Part shown: positions 1-9,685 of the stretch, piece by piece
Numbering within the stretch: position 1 is the stretch's first letter
Layout: each line of letters starts with the position of its first letter
Position numbers and translations under genes: made by a program
Assembly (NCBI GenBank): GCA_963780715.1
Contig: CAWADK010000024.1
Span: forward strand, 223,903 to 287,902
Length of the DNA: 64,000 bases
Origin: JALORV01 sp963780715
GTDB lineage: Bacteria; Pseudomonadota; Gammaproteobacteria; Burkholderiales; Burkholderiaceae_F
Direction: 5' to 3'
Notes under the pieces: model-generated
Told to the model about the DNA's origin: nothing
Databases searched by the model: none
What the model saw: the letters and a program-made list of their open reading frames with translations, nothing else

Positions 1-1214
1 GCGACGGCGCCGGCGTGCGGCCACGCGGGGATGAGCCAGGGTGCCAGCAGCTCGCGCAGGCGTTGTGCATGACCGGCAAGCGTTTCCTCGCCGACGCAGG
101 CACCTGCACAGCGGTGCAACTGTCGATGAAAGCAGGGAGCCCCGTCGGCCGACCGCCTGCGCCCTTCGAGCTGCATCACTTTCATGCACAGGCCGTGCTC
201 GGACGCGAGCGCGCTCAGCGTCTGGCGCGCGGCGACGCGCGAGCCGAACGGCCCGTAGATTCGGCCGAAGGCATCGAGCGGCAGCGTCGCGGCGGGGCGG
301 TAGCGTGGCCGGCCATCGTCGTCCAGTTCCAGCATCACCTGGTTCAGCTTGCGGCGCAGCGCGATGTTGTGCGCCGGCAGCCGCGTCTTGATGAGTTCAC
401 CCTCGCGCAGCAGCGCGCCGAGTTCGCCGGCGGTCTCTTCCCACTCGAGGCGATGGACCTCCTGCGACAGGCGCAGTTCGCGCGGCGCCCGATGCTCGGC
501 ATTGAAGTGTCCGCTGACGCGCGCCCGCAGGTCGACACTCTTGCCGATGTAGATCGGGTGTTCGTTCAGGCCGTAGAAGAGATAGACGCCGGGCGCATGC
601 GGCAAGCCGTCGAGCGCGTCGGGCGGCAGGTGTGACGGCAGGCTGGGGTGGCGCAGCAGCGTCGCCACCGCGAGTTCCAGTTCCGCGGGCGGATGGCGGT
701 CGGCGAGCTTCTGCAGCAGACGCCACAGCACGCGCGCATCGCCCAGCGCGCGGTGCCGCTGCTCGCCGTCGAGGCCAAAGCGCTCGACGATGGCGTCGAG
801 CGTGTGCGGCGAGCGGTCGGGATAAAGATGCCGTGACAGCCGCACCGTGCAGAGCGTCCGGGCCTGGAAGCTGAGCCCCGCACGCCCGAACTCGGCGCGC
901 AGGAAGCCGTAGTCGAAGCGCGCGTTGTGTGCAACGAAGACCGCGCCGTCGAGCCGGTCGTAGAGATCCTGCGCGAGCGCGGAAAATGGCGGCGCGTCGC
1001 GCACCATCTCGTTCGAGATGCCGGTCAGCCACTGGATCTCGGCAGGGATCGGCACGCCGGGATTCACCAGCGATGACCATTCGGTGACCCGCGTGTCCTG
1101 TCCGTCCATGTCGACGACCACGACTCCGACCTCCGTCACGCGCTCGCGCTCGGGGCTCGAACCGGTGGTTTCGACATCGACAAAGGCCAGGCGTGGGGCG
1201 ATGAAGGGCAGCAT
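1..1214 (-). CDS. DnaQ-type 3'-5' exonuclease fused to a GIY-YIG (Cho/UvrC-like) nuclease domain, partial
   Basis: This reading frame begins at an ATG (complement 1214-1212) and is still open at base 1, so the C-terminus is missing. The first ~180 residues are a DEDDh exonuclease: Exo I FVDVETTG near residue 11, Exo II FVAHNARFDYGF near 87, and Exo III HRALGDARV. A GIY-YIG nuclease fold follows (GVYLFYGLNEHPIYIGKS with a downstream RARVSGHF arginine). The pairing of a proofreading-type exonuclease with a UvrC-like endonuclease is known for proteins annotated as DNA polymerase III epsilon-like or Cho-like and suggests a DNA repair role; substrate and pathway are inferred. It is divergent from the glutamate dehydrogenase gene, with ~135 bp between the starts. 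The family assignment is firm, the biological role less so. Confidence 0.85.
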   Translation of the reverse strand, partial: MLPFIAPRLAFVDVETTGSSPERERVTEVGVVVVDMDGQDTRVTEWSSLVNPGVPIPAEIQWLTGISNEMVRDAPPFSALAQDLYDRLDGAVFVAHNARFDYGFLRAEFGRAGLSFQARTLCTVRLSRHLYPDRSPHTLDAIVERFGLDGEQRHRALGDARVLWRLLQKLADRHPPAELELAVATLLRHPSLPSHLPPDALDGLPHAPGVYLFYGLNEHPIYIGKSVDLRARVSGHFNAEHRAPRELRLSQEVHRLEWEETAGELGALLREGELIKTRLPAHNIALRRKLNQVMLELDDDGRPRYRPAATLPLDAFGRIYGPFGSRVAARQTLSALASEHGLCMKVMQLEGRRRSADGAPCFHRQLHRCAGACVGEETLAGHAQRLRELLAPWLIPAWPHAGAV

Positions 1215-1348
1215 GTCGCGCGTGGTGTTCGAGGGCGCCTGGATTATCCGGCACCGCAAGGTCGCGGATCTTCGCGTGCATAGGCATACTGGCAGGTCAG
1301 ACCCGCCGGCGGCTCACGAGGCCGCCGACCAGAACACGGAGACACACC

Positions 1349-4300
1349 ATGACGGGCATCGCACCGGCACCGTCCAGCCCGGAGCAAGGCAAGGCGCAGC
1401 GCCTCGCGGAAGTTCTCGCCCTGATCGGCGCGCGCACGGCCCCTGACGAGCGGGCGATGTTCACGACCTTCTGCCAGGGTTATTTCCAGCTGGCGGACCC
1501 GGAAGACGTCTGCGAGCGCAGCGCCGAGGATCTGTACGGCATGGTGCACTCGCACCTGCAGTTCGCGCGCCAGCGCGCGTCAGGCGGCCCCAAGCTGAGA
1601 GTGCTCAATCCATCGCTGCAGGATGCCGGTTTCGCCTCGCGGCACACGATCGTCGAGGTGGTCAACGACGACATGCCGTTCCTCGTCGACTCGACGACGG
1701 TCGAGATCAACCGCCAGGGGCTGACACTGCATCTGATCATCCATCCGATCTTCGCGGTGCGGCGCGACGCCGGCGGCAACCTGCTGGAGCTTGCTGCGCG
1801 CGAGGATCGGCCCGACTGGCCGCGCGAATCGATCATGCACCTGGAGGTCGATCGCCTGTCCGATCCGGTTGCGCGAGCCGGGCTGGCCGAAGGCATCGAG
1901 CGCGTGCTCGGTGATGTCCGCGCCGCCGTGGAAGACTGGAAGGCAATGGTCGCGCAGTTGCGCACGGTGATCCGCGAACTCGACGAGCAGCCGCCGCCGG
2001 TGCCGCGCGAAGAGCTGGCCGAGTCGCGCGCGTTCCTGCAGTGGCTGACCGAGGATCACCTGCTGCTGCTCGGATACCGGCGCAACGACCTGCACGAGAG
2101 GGACGGTGAGCTGGAACTCGTGCGCGTCGAGGGCACCGGGCTCGGCATCCTGCGCGAGGCCGGAGCGGCGAAGGGCATCTCGATCAGCTTCTCGACGGCA
2201 CCGCGGGCCGCCCGCAGCCTGGCTGCCGCGCCGTCACCGATGCTGCTGGTGACCAAGGCTACGACGCGCGCGACCGTGCACCGGCCGGGTTACGTCGACT
2301 ACGTCGGCATCAAGCGCTACGACAGCAATGGCCGCGTGGTGGGCGAGCACCGCTTCGTCGGGCTCTTCACGTCGGCCGCCTACAGCACGCGCGTGACTGA
2401 AGTGCCGCTGGTCCGCGGCAAGGTGCGCGCCGTGACCGAGCGCGCCGGGCTCGCGCCGGCGAGCCACCTCGGCAAGGCGCTGACGCACATCCTCGAGACC
2501 TATCCGCGCGACGAACTGTTCCAGATCACCGTCGAGGAGCTGTCGGAGATCGCCAATGGCATCCTGCAGCTTGGCGAGCGCCAGCGCTTTCGGCTCTTCA
2601 TCCGGCGCGATGCGTTCGAGCGCTTCGTCTCGTGCCTGATCTTCGTGCCGCGTGAGAACTACACGACGGAGCTGCGGCGCAAGTTCCAGTGGATCCTGCT
2701 CGAGGCGTTCAACGGCTCGGCGGCCGAGTTCGACGTGCTGCTGACCGACGCCGCGCTGGCGCGCATCCACATCACGGTGCGGACGACGCCGGGCCGCATC
2801 CCCCCCTATGACCGCCGCGCACTCGAGGCGCAGCTGGCGGCCACGGCGCGCCGCTGGGAAGACGACCTGCGCGCCGCCCTGAACGAAACGACCGAGGAGT
2901 CCAGCGCTGCGCAGATGCTGCGGCGCTTCGGGGCGGCGTTTCCCGCCTCCTACCGCGAGCACGTCGACCCGGTGAGTGCCGTCGAGGATCTCCACCGGCT
3001 CGAACTGCTGTCGCGCACCGAACTCGTACTGAATTTCTATCGGCCGCGCGATGCCGCTCCCACCCGGCTCGGCTTCAAGGTCTATCGCGGCAGTGCGCCG
3101 GTGCCGCTGTCGGACTCGCTGCCGATGCTCGAACACATGGGCGTGCGCGTGCTGGCCGAACGGCCGTACGAGATCACGCCGGACGGTGCCGAGCCGATGT
3201 GGATTCACGACTTCGAGCTCGAGGCGCCGGCGGGGGACGAACTCGATATCGAAGCCCTGGCGCCGCTGTTCGAGGACGCGTTTGCGCGCGTGTTCGAGGG
3301 TCGCGTCGAGAACGACGACTTCAACCGCCTGGTCCTGAGGGCCGGGCTGGCCGCGGACGAGATCGTGGTGCTGCGCGCGTACGCGAAGTACCTGCGGCAG
3401 ATCGGGTTTCCCCTGTCGCAACCGTATATCGAGGCGACGCTGTCGGCGCATCCGCGGATTGCGGGCATGCTGGCGCGCCTGTATCGGCTGCGCTTCCACC
3501 CTGCGGAGCGCGACGATGCCGCCGCTGCCAGCCAGGTGCGTGCAATCGAGCAGGCGCTCGACAAGGTGCCGAATGCCAGCGAAGACCGCGTGCTGCGGCA
3601 GTTGCTGGCGCTGATCCAGGCCACGGTGCGCACGAACTTCTGGCGCACCGGAGTCGGCGCCAGCGGTGCCGAAGGACCGCGCCGCAGTTTTCTCTCGTTC
3701 AAGTTCGACCCGAAGCAGGTGCCGGCGCTACCCGAGCCGCGGCCGATGTTCGAGATCTTCGTCTACTCGACGCGCTTCGAAGGCGTGCATCTGCGTGGCG
3801 GCAAGGTCGCGCGCGGCGGTCTGCGCTGGTCCGACCGGCCGGAGGACTTCCGCACCGAGGTGCTGGGTCTCGTGAAGGCGCAGATGGTGAAGAACACCGT
3901 CATCGTGCCCGTGGGCAGCAAGGGCGGCTTCGTGCTGAAGAAGGCGCCGCCGGCGACCGAGCGCGAAGCCTTCATGAAGGAGGGCGTGGCCTGCTACCAG
4001 GACTACCTGCGCGGGCTGCTCGACCTCACCGACAATCTGGTGCAGGGCAAGGTCGTGCCGCCGCCGCAGGTCGTGCGGCATGACGGTGACGATCCCTATC
4101 TGGTCGTTGCCGCCGACAAGGGCACGGCGACGTTCTCCGACTTTGCCAACGCGATCAGCGGCGAATATGGCCACTGGCTGGGAGATGCGTTCGCCTCGGG
4201 CGGCAGCGCGGGCTATGACCACAAGGGCATGGGCATCACGGCGCGCGGCGCGTGGGAGAGCGTGAAGCGCCACTTCCGCGAGATGGGCCTCGACACGCAG

Positions 4301-6181
4301 ACGACGGAGTTCACCTGCGTCGGGGTCGGCGACATGTCGGGCGACGTGTTCGGCAACGGCATGCTGCTGTCGAAGCACATCCGGCTGGTCGCCGCCTTCG
4401 ACCATCGACACATCTTCGTCGACCCGTCACCCGACGCCGCGAAGAGCTTTGCCGAGCGCGAACGCGTGTTCGCGCTGCCCCGTTCTTCGTGGGCCGACTA
4501 CGACACGCGCCTGATCTCGGCCGGCGGTGGCATCTGGTCGCGCGCCGAGAAGTCCATTCCGGTGTCGCCACAGGCGCGGGCCGCGCTCGGCATCGCCGCG
4601 GCGCAGCTGACGCCGATCGAACTGATCTCGGCGATCCTGCGCGCGCCGGTGGACCTGCTCTACAACGGAGGCATCGGCACCTACGTGAAGGCATCGACCG
4701 AGAGCCATGCTGACGTCGGCGATCGGGCCAACGACGCGGTGCGCGTCAATGGCGCGGAGCTGCGCTGCAAGGTGGTCGGCGAGGGCGGCAACCTGGGCTT
4801 CACGCAGCTCGGCCGCATCGAGGCGGCACTCAATGGCGTTCGGCTCTACACCGATGCGATCGACAACTCGGCCGGCGTTGACACCTCGGACCACGAGGTC
4901 AACATCAAGATCCTGCTGAGCCTGCCGGTGGCGGAAAATCGCATCACGCTCGAGCAGCGCAACGCGCTGCTGGCAGAGATGACCGACGATGTCGCGCATC
5001 TCGTGCTGGAGGACAACTACTACCAGACACAGGCGCTGTCCGTCGGCGTGCACACCGCACGCAAGCTGCTCGAACAGCAGCACCGCTTCATCCGGTTCCT
5101 CGAGAAGGAAGGGCGGCTGAAGCGAGCGCTCGAGTTCCTGCCGGATGACGAGACCATCGCCGAGCGGCGCTCCGCCGGATTTGCACTGACCGGGCCGGAA
5201 CGCGCGGTGTTGCTGGCGTATTCGAAGATGTGGCTGTTCGACGAGCTGCTCGCGTCGGAGTTGCCGGAAGACCCTTGGGTGGCGGCAGCACTCGTGCGCT
5301 ACTTCCCGCTGCGCCTGCATCGTGAATTCGCCGGGGACATCGCGCGCCATCCGCTGCGGCGCGAGATCATCGCCACGGTGGTGCTCAACGAAATGGTCAA
5401 CCGCGTCGGGCCGAGTTTCCCGCACCAGATGACGTCGAGCACCGGCTCTGCGCCGTCCCAGGTCGTGCGCGCCTACTTGCTGACCCGCGAAGTGTTCGCG
5501 CTCGGTCCGACCTGGCGAGCCGTCGAGGCGCTCGACAACGTCGTCGCTGACCAGACCCAGGCCGAGTTGCTGATGGAGCTTGGTCGGCGCACGGTCCGCG
5601 CGACGACGTGGTTCCTGCGGTCGCGCCGCCTAGGTGAACCGATGGCTCAGACGATCGAGCGCTTCGGGCCCGCCTGTGAGGCACTGTTGCGCTACCTGCG
5701 GGCGGCGCCGCAATCGGCGTCGTGGCGTGTCCCCATCCAGGAGATGCAGGCGCGTTTCACGCAGCAGGGCGTCCCCGAGGCCCTCGCCTTCGATGTCGCC
5801 GCGGCGGCGACGACGTTCGCGGCACTGGACCTGGCCGAGGTGGCGGAGGCCGCGCGGCAGCCGCTCGACACGGTGGCGTCGACCTACTTCGCAATCGGTG
5901 ATTCACTGGGGCTCGCAAGGCTGCGTGCGCAGGTCGCGGGGCTGCCTTCCGACGGCTACTGGCAGGCGCTGGCCAAGGCCGCCTCCAGCGACGACCTTGC
6001 GAGCCTGCAGAGACAGCTGACGGCGGATGCGCTGCAGGCCGGCGGGCTGGAGCCTTGGCAGCGCGAGCAAGCCCATGCCCTCGATCGCGCGCGTCGCATG
6101 TTGGGGGAGCTCGCCGAGAGCAAGAATGCCGACCTCGCGATGCTGTCGGTCGCGCTGCGCGAACTGCGCAACCTCGCCTGA
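1349..6181 (+). CDS. gdhB: NAD-specific glutamate dehydrogenase, large (180 kDa class)
   Basis: This 1610-residue protein matches the usual length of the large bacterial NAD-dependent glutamate dehydrogenases, which convert glutamate to 2-oxoglutarate and ammonia in glutamate or arginine catabolism. The N-terminal half carries the ACT-like regulatory segments of this class (FLVDSTTVEINRQG near residue 110). The catalytic core shows GGKVARGGLRWSDR near 812, the lysine-containing KGGFVLKK, FSDFANAISGEYGHWLGDAF near 930, and the nucleotide-binding GVGDMSGDVFGNGML near 990. The ATG at 1349 is preceded by a purine-rich GGAGAC stretch. It stands alone, so regulation is not evident. The assignment is secure; NAD rather than NADP preference follows from the family. 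Confidence 0.96.
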   Translation: MTGIAPAPSSPEQGKAQRLAEVLALIGARTAPDERAMFTTFCQGYFQLADPEDVCERSAEDLYGMVHSHLQFARQRASGGPKLRVLNPSLQDAGFASRHTIVEVVNDDMPFLVDSTTVEINRQGLTLHLIIHPIFAVRRDAGGNLLELAAREDRPDWPRESIMHLEVDRLSDPVARAGLAEGIERVLGDVRAAVEDWKAMVAQLRTVIRELDEQPPPVPREELAESRAFLQWLTEDHLLLLGYRRNDLHERDGELELVRVEGTGLGILREAGAAKGISISFSTAPRAARSLAAAPSPMLLVTKATTRATVHRPGYVDYVGIKRYDSNGRVVGEHRFVGLFTSAAYSTRVTEVPLVRGKVRAVTERAGLAPASHLGKALTHILETYPRDELFQITVEELSEIANGILQLGERQRFRLFIRRDAFERFVSCLIFVPRENYTTELRRKFQWILLEAFNGSAAEFDVLLTDAALARIHITVRTTPGRIPPYDRRALEAQLAATARRWEDDLRAALNETTEESSAAQMLRRFGAAFPASYREHVDPVSAVEDLHRLELLSRTELVLNFYRPRDAAPTRLGFKVYRGSAPVPLSDSLPMLEHMGVRVLAERPYEITPDGAEPMWIHDFELEAPAGDELDIEALAPLFEDAFARVFEGRVENDDFNRLVLRAGLAADEIVVLRAYAKYLRQIGFPLSQPYIEATLSAHPRIAGMLARLYRLRFHPAERDDAAAASQVRAIEQALDKVPNASEDRVLRQLLALIQATVRTNFWRTGVGASGAEGPRRSFLSFKFDPKQVPALPEPRPMFEIFVYSTRFEGVHLRGGKVARGGLRWSDRPEDFRTEVLGLVKAQMVKNTVIVPVGSKGGFVLKKAPPATEREAFMKEGVACYQDYLRGLLDLTDNLVQGKVVPPPQVVRHDGDDPYLVVAADKGTATFSDFANAISGEYGHWLGDAFASGGSAGYDHKGMGITARGAWESVKRHFREMGLDTQTTEFTCVGVGDMSGDVFGNGMLLSKHIRLVAAFDHRHIFVDPSPDAAKSFAERERVFALPRSSWADYDTRLISAGGGIWSRAEKSIPVSPQARAALGIAAAQLTPIELISAILRAPVDLLYNGGIGTYVKASTESHADVGDRANDAVRVNGAELRCKVVGEGGNLGFTQLGRIEAALNGVRLYTDAIDNSAGVDTSDHEVNIKILLSLPVAENRITLEQRNALLAEMTDDVAHLVLEDNYYQTQALSVGVHTARKLLEQQHRFIRFLEKEGRLKRALEFLPDDETIAERRSAGFALTGPERAVLLAYSKMWLFDELLASELPEDPWVAAALVRYFPLRLHREFAGDIARHPLRREIIATVVLNEMVNRVGPSFPHQMTSSTGSAPSQVVRAYLLTREVFALGPTWRAVEALDNVVADQTQAELLMELGRRTVRATTWFLRSRRLGEPMAQTIERFGPACEALLRYLRAAPQSASWRVPIQEMQARFTQQGVPEALAFDVAAAATTFAALDLAEVAEAARQPLDTVASTYFAIGDSLGLARLRAQVAGLPSDGYWQALAKAASSDDLASLQRQLTADALQAGGLEPWQREQAHALDRARRMLGELAESKNADLAMLSVALRELRNLA

Positions 6182-6431
6182 GTGCGATCGCGTGGCGTCA
6201 GGAGATGGATCGAATGGCAGTGAGCGCAATGCCTCGCACGGTCAGTCCGCCGCTGCGCGCCGAGGCTGACCACTTGGATCCCGCTGTTGCGACGGCCGGG
6301 GCGTCGGCCACCGTGCGTCCGCAGGCGGACGAAGTTCTGACGGAAGACGCCGGCGCGTGGCTGCATGGCACGCGTAAGCGTTCCTCATCGTGGGCGCAGC
6401 GGATGGCGCCGACCGGTTGACGCTGCTCCTG

Positions 6432-6732
6432 ATGATCACCGAAGAACAGCTGACGGTCTTCCTGCGGTATGGCGGCGACATCGACGGCTGGGTCCGCGTC
6501 GGCACTCCGGCCGAGAAGGCGCTGATGACAGACGGGGACTGGGCCGCCATCGCCGAGCTTCTGCAGCGTCTTAGCGGTCGCGAAGTCGGGTCATGCCGCT
6601 GAGAGCTACCAGGCGGAGACACGGCGCCTGGTCGCCGCGGCGACCATGGACGAAGATGTCGCGAAACGCCTGATGGAGTGCGCTCAGCTGCTGGACATAA
6701 GTCGCTTGCCCGACCGCGCGCCGCCGTGTTGA
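6432..6732 (+). pseudogene. Small conserved-looking ORF, probably split by a frameshift
   Basis: A 56-codon frame starts at 6432 (MITEEQLTVFLRYGGDIDGW...) and stops at 6602. In the next frame, from about 6590, an amphipathic, protein-like stretch continues (AESYQAETRRLVAAATMDED...) to a TGA at 6732. Joining the two needs one base less near the GGG at 6588-6590 and gives about 99 residues with consistent acidic/hydrophobic patterning. I do not recognise the family, and the reconstruction rests on protein-likeness alone, so confidence is low. The ~250 bp upstream (6182-6431) shows no gene I can support. Confidence 0.35.
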
Positions 6733-6768
6733 CGTGCATCCGCTCACTGCACCGGAACCTGCATACGA

Positions 6769-7143
6769 ATGAAGACCAGTGACCCTGGAAAACTGGATCG
6801 TGTCGTGGCAGAAGCTCGACGCCAGGCCGATGAGCGCGCACAGGGCTACCGTGAGCGGGCCCTGAAACTCTACCCGTGGATCTGTGGCCGCTGTGCGCGG
6901 GAGTTCACGCACAGGAACGTTCGCGAGCTGACCGTCCACCACCGTGATCACAATCACGAGAACAATCCGCCCGATGGCAGCAACTGGGAACTGTTGTGCC
7001 TGTACTGCCACGACAACGAACACCAGCGGCAAATCGAGGCGGCGGGCGCGGCGAGCGGCGGCTCGCGCGGTGGACCCGCGTCCACCCATGCGCCATTTTC
7101 GGGCCTCAGGGACCTGCTGGACAAGAAACCGGCCGCCGAATGA
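6769..7143 (+). CDS. yajD: YajD-like HNH nuclease family protein
   Basis: The 124-residue protein has the YajD-type HNH arrangement: a CGRCAREF zinc knuckle near residue 46, the histidine pair VHHRDHNHENNP near 64, then a second knuckle LCLYCHDNEH. The two Cys pairs and the HH/N core are all present. Members bind zinc and are annotated as putative HNH endonucleases; substrate and physiological role are unknown. It begins with an ATG at 6769 and is followed, after ~120 bp, by the GFA protein. The C-terminal tail after residue 95 is low-complexity and probably disordered. Confidence 0.85.
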   Translation: MKTSDPGKLDRVVAEARRQADERAQGYRERALKLYPWICGRCAREFTHRNVRELTVHHRDHNHENNPPDGSNWELLCLYCHDNEHQRQIEAAGAASGGSRGGPASTHAPFSGLRDLLDKKPAAE

Positions 7144-7261
7144 CCTGAAGGCGCTCGAGTAGCGGCGGAGCGACCGGTCAGCGGCAACACTGGAATCGAC
7201 TTCAACCGCGCCAACTCCGCCGACCTCGGCGAAGTCGGATGAAACGAGTGAGGAGAACGCC

Positions 7262-7624
7262 ATGATGCTTGCCGGAACCTGCCACTGCGGCGCCGTCCGG
7301 ATCGAACTGCCGACCCGGCCCGAGAAAGCCACGGTATGCAACTGCTCGCTGTGCCGGCGCCTCGGCGCCCTGTGGGCGTACTACGACGTCGGGGCCGTGC
7401 AGATCATGGGGCACCCGGAACACACAGACGGGTATATCTGGGGCGACCGGACACTCAGGACGGTCCGGTGCCGTCACTGCGGTTGCATCACTCACTGGGA
7501 ACCGCTCGACGCCAGGCCCGGCGGCCACATGGCCGTCAACGTCAGGAACTTCGATCCCGAGGCGCTTGGCGACCTGCGCATTCGCCGTTTCGATGGGGCC
7601 GTGTCGTGGAAGTACCTCGACTGA
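7262..7624 (+). CDS. GFA family (glutathione-dependent formaldehyde-activating enzyme-like / CENP-V fold) protein
   Basis: The 120-residue protein carries the zinc-binding cysteine set of the GFA fold: GTCHCGAVRIELP at the N-terminus, VCNCSLCRRLGALW near residue 30, and CRHCGC near 72. These account for the usual two zinc sites. The family is named for glutathione-dependent formaldehyde activation, but most members have no proven substrate, so only the fold is claimed. The start is an ATGATG pair at 7262/7265; a GAGGAGAAC sequence just upstream provides a ribosome-binding site. It is co-directional with the OsmC-type gene ~50 bp downstream, and the two may be co-transcribed. Confidence 0.88.
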   Translation: MMLAGTCHCGAVRIELPTRPEKATVCNCSLCRRLGALWAYYDVGAVQIMGHPEHTDGYIWGDRTLRTVRCRHCGCITHWEPLDARPGGHMAVNVRNFDPEALGDLRIRRFDGAVSWKYLD

Positions 7625-7672
7625 CGTTCAGAAGATTGAGACGCATCAACCGCAGTCGGCAAGGAGGCAGAG

Positions 7673-8083
7673 GTGAGGATCGCCGCAAGCGTGAGCAACC
7701 GCGACCGTGATCACCGGGTCACCGTCACCACGGCAGACGCGTCGCAAACCCTGCCGATCAGCGCAAAGGACGTTGGCCGGGGCTCGAGCGTCAACGGCGG
7801 CGAGTTCCTGATGCTGGCGCTTGCGACATGCTGCTGCAACGACATCTATCGCGAGGCCGAGCGCCTGGGCATTGCCGTGGATGCGGTCGACGTCGAAGCC
7901 GAAGCCGACTTCGACGGCGTTGGCCTGGCGGCCCGGAACATCCGGTATCGCGTGCGCGTTCAATCGCCGGCGTCCCGGTCGGTTGTCGAACAGTTGCTGC
8001 GGCAAACCGACGCGGTGGCGGAGGTGCACAACACGCTCCGTTCGGGCGCCGCGGTTGCGCTGATGTCCTGGGACAAGGACTAG
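7673..8083 (+). CDS. OsmC/Ohr family protein
   Basis: A 136-residue protein starting with GTG at 7673, chosen because AAGGAGG lies about 6 bp upstream. The fold signature is a central helix with LMLALATCCCNDIYREA, resembling the OsmC pattern with its catalytic cysteine, followed by a beta region that begins VDVEAEADFDGVGLAARNIRYRV. OsmC-type proteins reduce organic hydroperoxides with redox-active cysteines; here the first-strand cysteine partner is less obvious, so peroxidase activity is inferred. It follows the GFA gene, which may mean a shared detoxification role. Confidence 0.82.
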   Translation: MRIAASVSNRDRDHRVTVTTADASQTLPISAKDVGRGSSVNGGEFLMLALATCCCNDIYREAERLGIAVDAVDVEAEADFDGVGLAARNIRYRVRVQSPASRSVVEQLLRQTDAVAEVHNTLRSGAAVALMSWDKD

Positions 8084-8177
8084 CACGATGAGACCGGCGA
8101 CGCATCTTGCGCCGCGAAGCGCGCGCGGCACGCTTTCGCGGCGAGCGCTTTGCCGCTTGAAGTTCTAAGGTCGCGGC

Positions 8178-8585
8178 GTGCCTTTCATTCCCTACACCCT
8201 CGCGGAAGACGAAATCGAGCTGCAGCCGATCCGGGCACAGGGCGCGGGCGGTCAGAACGTCAACAAGGTTTCCAATGCTGTTCACCTGCGCTTTGATGTG
8301 CGCGCCTCGTCGCTGCCGGACGAACTGAAGCAGCGGTTGCTGGCACGGCGCGATCAGCGCATCAGTGACGAAGGCGTCATCGTCATCAAGGCGCAGACCT
8401 ATCGCAGCCTGGAGAAGAACCGGGCGGAGGCGATCGCACGCCTGCGGGCCGTCATCGATACGGCGGCCGAAATCCCTCGCACCCGCCGGCCTACGCGACC
8501 CTCGGCGACTTCCCGGCGCAAGCGGGTCGAAACGAAAGTGCAGCGCGGGCAGGTGAAAGCGCTGCGCCGGCGCGTGGTCGACTGA
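8178..8585 (+). CDS. arfB: Peptidyl-tRNA hydrolase ArfB (alternative ribosome rescue factor)
   Basis: The 135-residue protein has the GGQ catalytic motif of class I release factors in RAQGAGGQNVNKVSNAVHLRFD near residue 20, and lacks the codon-recognition domain of RF1/RF2. The C-terminus is a basic tail (SRRKRVETKVQRGQVKALRRR), the part that enters the empty mRNA channel of stalled ribosomes. ArfB hydrolyses peptidyl-tRNA on non-stop complexes. The start is GTG at 8178; no ATG precedes the conserved N-terminus. Its length is usual for the family. Confidence 0.94.
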   Translation: MPFIPYTLAEDEIELQPIRAQGAGGQNVNKVSNAVHLRFDVRASSLPDELKQRLLARRDQRISDEGVIVIKAQTYRSLEKNRAEAIARLRAVIDTAAEIPRTRRPTRPSATSRRKRVETKVQRGQVKALRRRVVD

Positions 8586-8710
8586 CGTGAACATCGGGCC
8601 GTGGCGATCGAGCGTCGAGCCCACCCGACGTCCGACCGGGCGCGGACCATTGCGATTGTCTTGCAGTGCCCGCAGAATCGGCGCGAGGCGACTACCGACG
8701 TTGAGCACGC

Positions 8711-9592
8711 ATGCATACGACCATTGATGCGTTCCTGGAAACTGCGTGGACCGATCACGGCGACCACCCCGAAGAGGTCGCCGAACGACTGGTCACGTCG
8801 ATCGGACTGATTCGCGCACACGCGGACTTCGCACCCTATGTCCGCCTGTTGATACACGTCTATGGCGAACACCTGGGCCAATGGCAGGCCGCCATTGAAC
8901 TGCTGGGTCGGCTGCGTGCGCTGCCGTCGACTGACGGAAGCCCCGAGGTGGCGCCGCTGATCGACAGGGCCGTGGCGACGATGCGTTTCGCGGCAGGCGA
9001 TGGCGCGGCATTGGATGGGCTCTCCTTCGATGACCGTGTATCTGCTCTGGCCACCGCGTCGTCCGCGTTCGCGGCCCGCAACGAGTTGCCGCGAGCGATC
9101 GCGGCACTTCAACACGCACTGGAGTCCGCCGAACGCGGGTTGCCTGCAGGCTCGCCAGCCATACGCGCGCTTGCCGTCGGGGGCAACAACCTGGCCGCGG
9201 TGCTGGAGAGCAGGCCCAACCGCGATGCCATGCAGACGCAGGCCATGCTCGCGGCGGCGGCGGCGGGCCTCAAGTACTGGAAGCTGGCCGGCACCTGGCT
9301 GGAGGAAGAGCGCGCGGAGTATCGGCTTGCCCGCTCGCAGTTGCAGGCGGGAAAGTCGCGGGATGCGGTGGCGAGCGCACAACGCTGCATCGCTGTGTGC
9401 CGAAGGAATGGTGCGTCAGCGTTCGAACAGTTCTTTGGCTTTGCGGTGCTCGCCCTGGCGCAGAGGAGCGCGGGCGACCGTGCGGCCAGCGATGCGAGTC
9501 GCGCGGAGGCGATGAGCCAGCTGGAACTCGTCTCGGACGATGAGCGCCAGTGGTGCAGCGCCGAACTGGCCGAGCTTGGCGCCATGCCCTGA
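8711..9592 (+). CDS. Hypothetical protein, helical TPR-like repeats
   Basis: A 293-residue protein that I do not recognise. It is almost entirely alpha-helical by composition, with alternating Ala/Leu-rich helices that look like degenerate tetratricopeptide repeats (for example LPRAIAALQHALESAERGLP near residue 125 and AVASAQRCIAVCRRNGASAF near 220). No signal peptide or membrane segment is visible, so a cytoplasmic scaffold or adaptor is possible. It begins with ATG at 8711 and lies between arfB and a flavoenzyme gene without clear operon links. Confidence 0.7.
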   Translation: MHTTIDAFLETAWTDHGDHPEEVAERLVTSIGLIRAHADFAPYVRLLIHVYGEHLGQWQAAIELLGRLRALPSTDGSPEVAPLIDRAVATMRFAAGDGAALDGLSFDDRVSALATASSAFAARNELPRAIAALQHALESAERGLPAGSPAIRALAVGGNNLAAVLESRPNRDAMQTQAMLAAAAAGLKYWKLAGTWLEEERAEYRLARSQLQAGKSRDAVASAQRCIAVCRRNGASAFEQFFGFAVLALAQRSAGDRAASDASRAEAMSQLELVSDDERQWCSAELAELGAMP

Positions 9593-9685
9593 GGCGCGAC
9601 CCGAGCGATTCGCCTGCGTCGCGGCGGTGCCGGACAAGGGAACTTTGGAACGGGAGCCGCCTGCGTTCGCTGTGCACAACAGAAA

